The notes beneath the pieces were generated by a model that was not told where the DNA came from, made no database searches, and saw only the letters and a program-made list of their open reading frames with translations. From NCBI GenBank assembly GCA_022266195.1, contig WHVY01000001.1:620001-684000 (forward strand): a stretch of DNA of 64,000 nt, in the 5' to 3' direction. The position numbers and the translations under genes were made by a program. This DNA is from Tetranychus cinnabarinus. Taxonomy: Eukaryota; Arthropoda; Arachnida; Trombidiformes; Tetranychidae. This document shows, one piece after another, positions 61,170-64,000 of this stretch; position 1 is the first letter of the stretch; each line of letters begins with the position of its first letter.

Positions 61170-64000
61170 AGTTATCGGATTAGACTCTGTTTTTTGCTGT
61201 ACCAAGTTTTGTGCTTGCAAATTTGAATGCTAATTTTTAACTATTCAGCTGGATGTGAATAGCATAACAAACTTGCACCTGAAGAGAAAAATGAAATTCA
61301 ATTGAGTAAATTACAGAAATTCAAATAGAATCTTCATTTTTTTGTTTCCTTCGGTGGGTTAGGTAATGGATTGGTGAGGGATAGGTTTGGATGTTGTAAA
61401 AATTGAGAACCTTGAAAACAAAACCATGAAAAGGCCTCAAGGTTTAAATTGAAAGGTGAATTGAAAAAGCATGCGACGAATTTCATAGAAAACAATGTTC
61501 CAGAAATGAAATTGATATGAAGAGCTGACTTTGAAAATGATAATGTAAAATGGCAAGGAAAGGAAAAGAAACTTGCATTCTTGGAATCAATAAACAGAAT
61601 AATCAGAAAGAACAAAAGAAAACTTGAAGCTGAATCGAACATTAGATCAAAATTAAAGAAACTCGAACAAGAAGCTATCCAGATTCTCATTTCATCAAGA
61701 TATCCAATCTCGAATAATCCCAACTATTAGAATAACAATTTCACTCACATTGATCAGAATTTTTCATTCAAACATGAAGCAAAGTTGACACTAAATGAGA
61801 TTTCAATGAAAAGTTCTGAACCCAAATTCAATTCCCAAATGAAAGCAAAAAAGATTTTTTCCCATCCATTATATCACCTAATAATGAGACACTTTTCAAA
61901 CCTTTTAAAGCTTGAACTGAATGGACATTTATTTTTAACTCGCAGTTAAACTTGCATATTATGCTGTTGCATCTACAAACGAGTTCAATTAACAATTGAA
62001 AAAATTGCACAACTCATTTAATGGATCAACAATTTGCCAGTTTGATAACAATTGTCACGATCAATGATTATCAGCTATTTGTAGAGGCATAATTTCGTTG
62101 ATAGCAATTGTACCCTGGGAGTGAAAACTGGGAGTGAAATGATATTAATCAAATTGAGTCAGGATAATAACTCAATGTCATGATTCTTATTCCAAGTTAA
62201 ACTCGTATTAACTCACAATTTATTTATCATGTAGCTCAGTTTAATGTATTCTAGATTAAATAGACTTAAATGGAAACATTGCAAAAGCAAAATGTTGAAA
62301 GAAGAGAAAAAAAGATTACAATTTTTTCAACTTTTCCCTGTTACAGATTGTCCAAACGAGTTAGAATGCTAAAAAAATGAAATTTCGCAAATGATATTGC
62401 ATAATGAAGCAAAGGACAAGTCGGTACAAAATGAGCTTCGATAAGTTTGCTTCTAAAGCTTGATTGGATTAGAAGAAGAAATAATTGCTAGAATTAATGG
62501 AAATTTATAAAAGCAAATGTGATTCTGAACAGGTAACCCACATGAAAGATGATCAAATCTTGTTACTGAAATGCTAATGGAAAATAAGTGAAGCAAGAAT
62601 TGATCGAAATTTAAAGATGAAAAGTGCGATTTTTTTGAGTTTCTTTTTAATTTCATTTTCCTTCATTTCTTTTTTTCATCATTATCATGTTTTCCTTCCC
62701 TGTTTATTTACATGGTAATGTTTCTGTTCATGATTGGATGGAACAACATTATCTTGTTTTATCAAGCAAATGTTGTTCAATGTGCTTGAGGACAGTGATA
62801 AGTTGTAAGCCAAAAATGAGGTGATAATTAGGGAAGAAAATAATTAATGGAAAGTAAACGAAAAATAACGTTTAAAGTATCGGGTTAATAATGATGATGA
62901 ACGGACGTAAAAGTGAACACAATTCACATGGGAAAAGATGATGAATGAGGAAGAAAAAGTTTTATTGAAAATGAGCAAATGTTGATTTAGAACCATTAGA
63001 ATGGATTTAAAGGTTCAATTCAAATATTCAGTCATTGTCAAGAATCTGTAATAATTTTCACCTTTTTTCTCAGTTTCCTGGTGAGAGACTCAAAGAAGCA
63101 TAAGTAAATGTTGGTAGATTTGAAATTCATCTTGTTCCTTCTTTTTTCCTCTTTTCATCCTTTTCTCCTCGTATCGCTCCAGCAACATGAAGAAAAAAGT
63201 ATCCAAAAAATATTTCATTGTAAAGAAAAAGATGAAACTGAAATGATAATGATAACAATAGAGTAAAGTTGAAAACATCTTTTCATCTTTAGAGGTGACA
63301 TTCATTTTACTCTTTACTCTGAATCTTGGAACAATGAAGGGAGTGAAAAATGTCTATCATTTATAAATTACTTTTATCATTATTTGTATTAATATGATTC
63401 TTATTAGGGTAATTGATGTACAAGAGGAAAGATGAGAATGATTTTGAAGGTTGATAGGGAACTGAATCAAATGAATAACAAGTTGATAATGAGTGAGGAG
63501 AGAATCTGGTGAAATATTTTGTTGACAATTTTATCATCATTTTGCATCTTTTCTCGTCAACGAAAAGTACAACTTCATGATAAAACAATGAGCCCTGATT
63601 TCACTGGTACAATGGCTTCACTCTTTTCATCATTTTGCTTTGTGAGTTTAAGCGAGCTTTAATTGGCTATCAAGGTGTATAATTAAATGTCAATTAGCAC
63701 ATGAGTCGAGTTGAAGCAAAAGTTGCAGATCAATCAACTATGCGTCATGAATTATCGTTCAAATGTTAGGACAAAATCATCAACTGGAGTTTCCATTTTT
63801 CAGTTGTAACATTTGTTTCATAACCACTGGCTCAAAAGAAATCAAAACTCTGGAAATGTTCAGAGAAACATTCTAACATTATTACAACATTAGTCCCTAG
63901 GAGTCAACGAATAATTAAGTCGCTTGTAACACTAATTGTTGTTATGCTTGAAATGCGTTTCTTTGTCTTTATGTTAGTTTAGTCGAGAATTGCAAACTTA
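61170..64000. other. AT-rich non-coding region to the window end
   Basis: A minus-strand frame of 129 codons (61,334-61,723) is rich in F, S and L and looks like translated purine-rich DNA. No gene, RNA or clear repeat recognised. Confidence 0.45.

Noticed and set aside
61334..61723. 129-codon minus-strand frame
   Set aside because: F/S/L-rich composition expected from the complement of purine-rich DNA; no signal, domain or family pattern.

Overview
This is a eukaryotic window: AT-rich (roughly two thirds A+T by eye), with spliced genes, mostly short GT-AG introns (about 70 bp to 2.6 kb), AATAAA poly(A) signals, TATA boxes and long non-coding stretches. The tandem family of small secreted ML-domain proteins (the fold of mite group 2 allergens and NPC2), a TTAGG-type telomere-like tract and an ALK-type receptor kinase with MAM-LDLa-MAM architecture point to an arthropod. 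An acariform mite, possibly a spider mite or relative, is the best guess, but the species is an inference.

Layout. Bases 1 to about 23,100 contain no gene I can support. They hold AT-rich DNA with GAA/TTC and GAT microsatellites, a short (CCTAA)n tract near 6.4 kb, a purine-rich stretch near 8.6-9.2 kb, a broken coding remnant at 14.2-14.6 kb and a dispersed repeat near 15.9-16.1 kb. From 23.4 to 24.7 kb, on the minus strand, lies a complete two-exon fumarylacetoacetase gene (419 aa, tyrosine catabolism). From 25.6 to 37.8 kb, on the plus strand, there are five tandem four-exon ML-domain genes with matching intron positions and phases and a shared promoter layout. A dispersed repeat sits between copies 1 and 2 and includes an inverted pair; another repeat lies between copies 4 and 5. 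From 38.9 to 41.2 kb, on the minus strand, is a complete four-exon SNX1/SNX2-type sorting nexin (529 aa). From 42.8 to 44.7 kb, on the minus strand, is a three-exon major-facilitator transporter of SLC46 type (568 aa). From 47.1 to at least 55.1 kb, on the minus strand, is an ALK/LTK receptor tyrosine kinase in nine visible exons (877 codons); its signal peptide and first exons were not found. The rest, to 64 kb, is AT-rich non-coding DNA, perhaps the first intron or upstream region of the kinase gene, with another copy of the dispersed repeat near 60.9 kb.

The single-copy genes (tyrosine breakdown, endosomal retrieval, solute transport, receptor signalling) have no evident functional link. 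The ML cluster is the locally expanded, fast-evolving part. The most notable observations are the kinase receptor that appears to lack the glycine-rich ligand-binding region, an in-frame insertion between its HRD and DFG motifs, the promoter block repeated through the ML cluster, the inverted repeat pair, and several decayed exon-like remnants. All exon boundaries were read by eye from splice consensus and reading-frame continuity, without transcript evidence.
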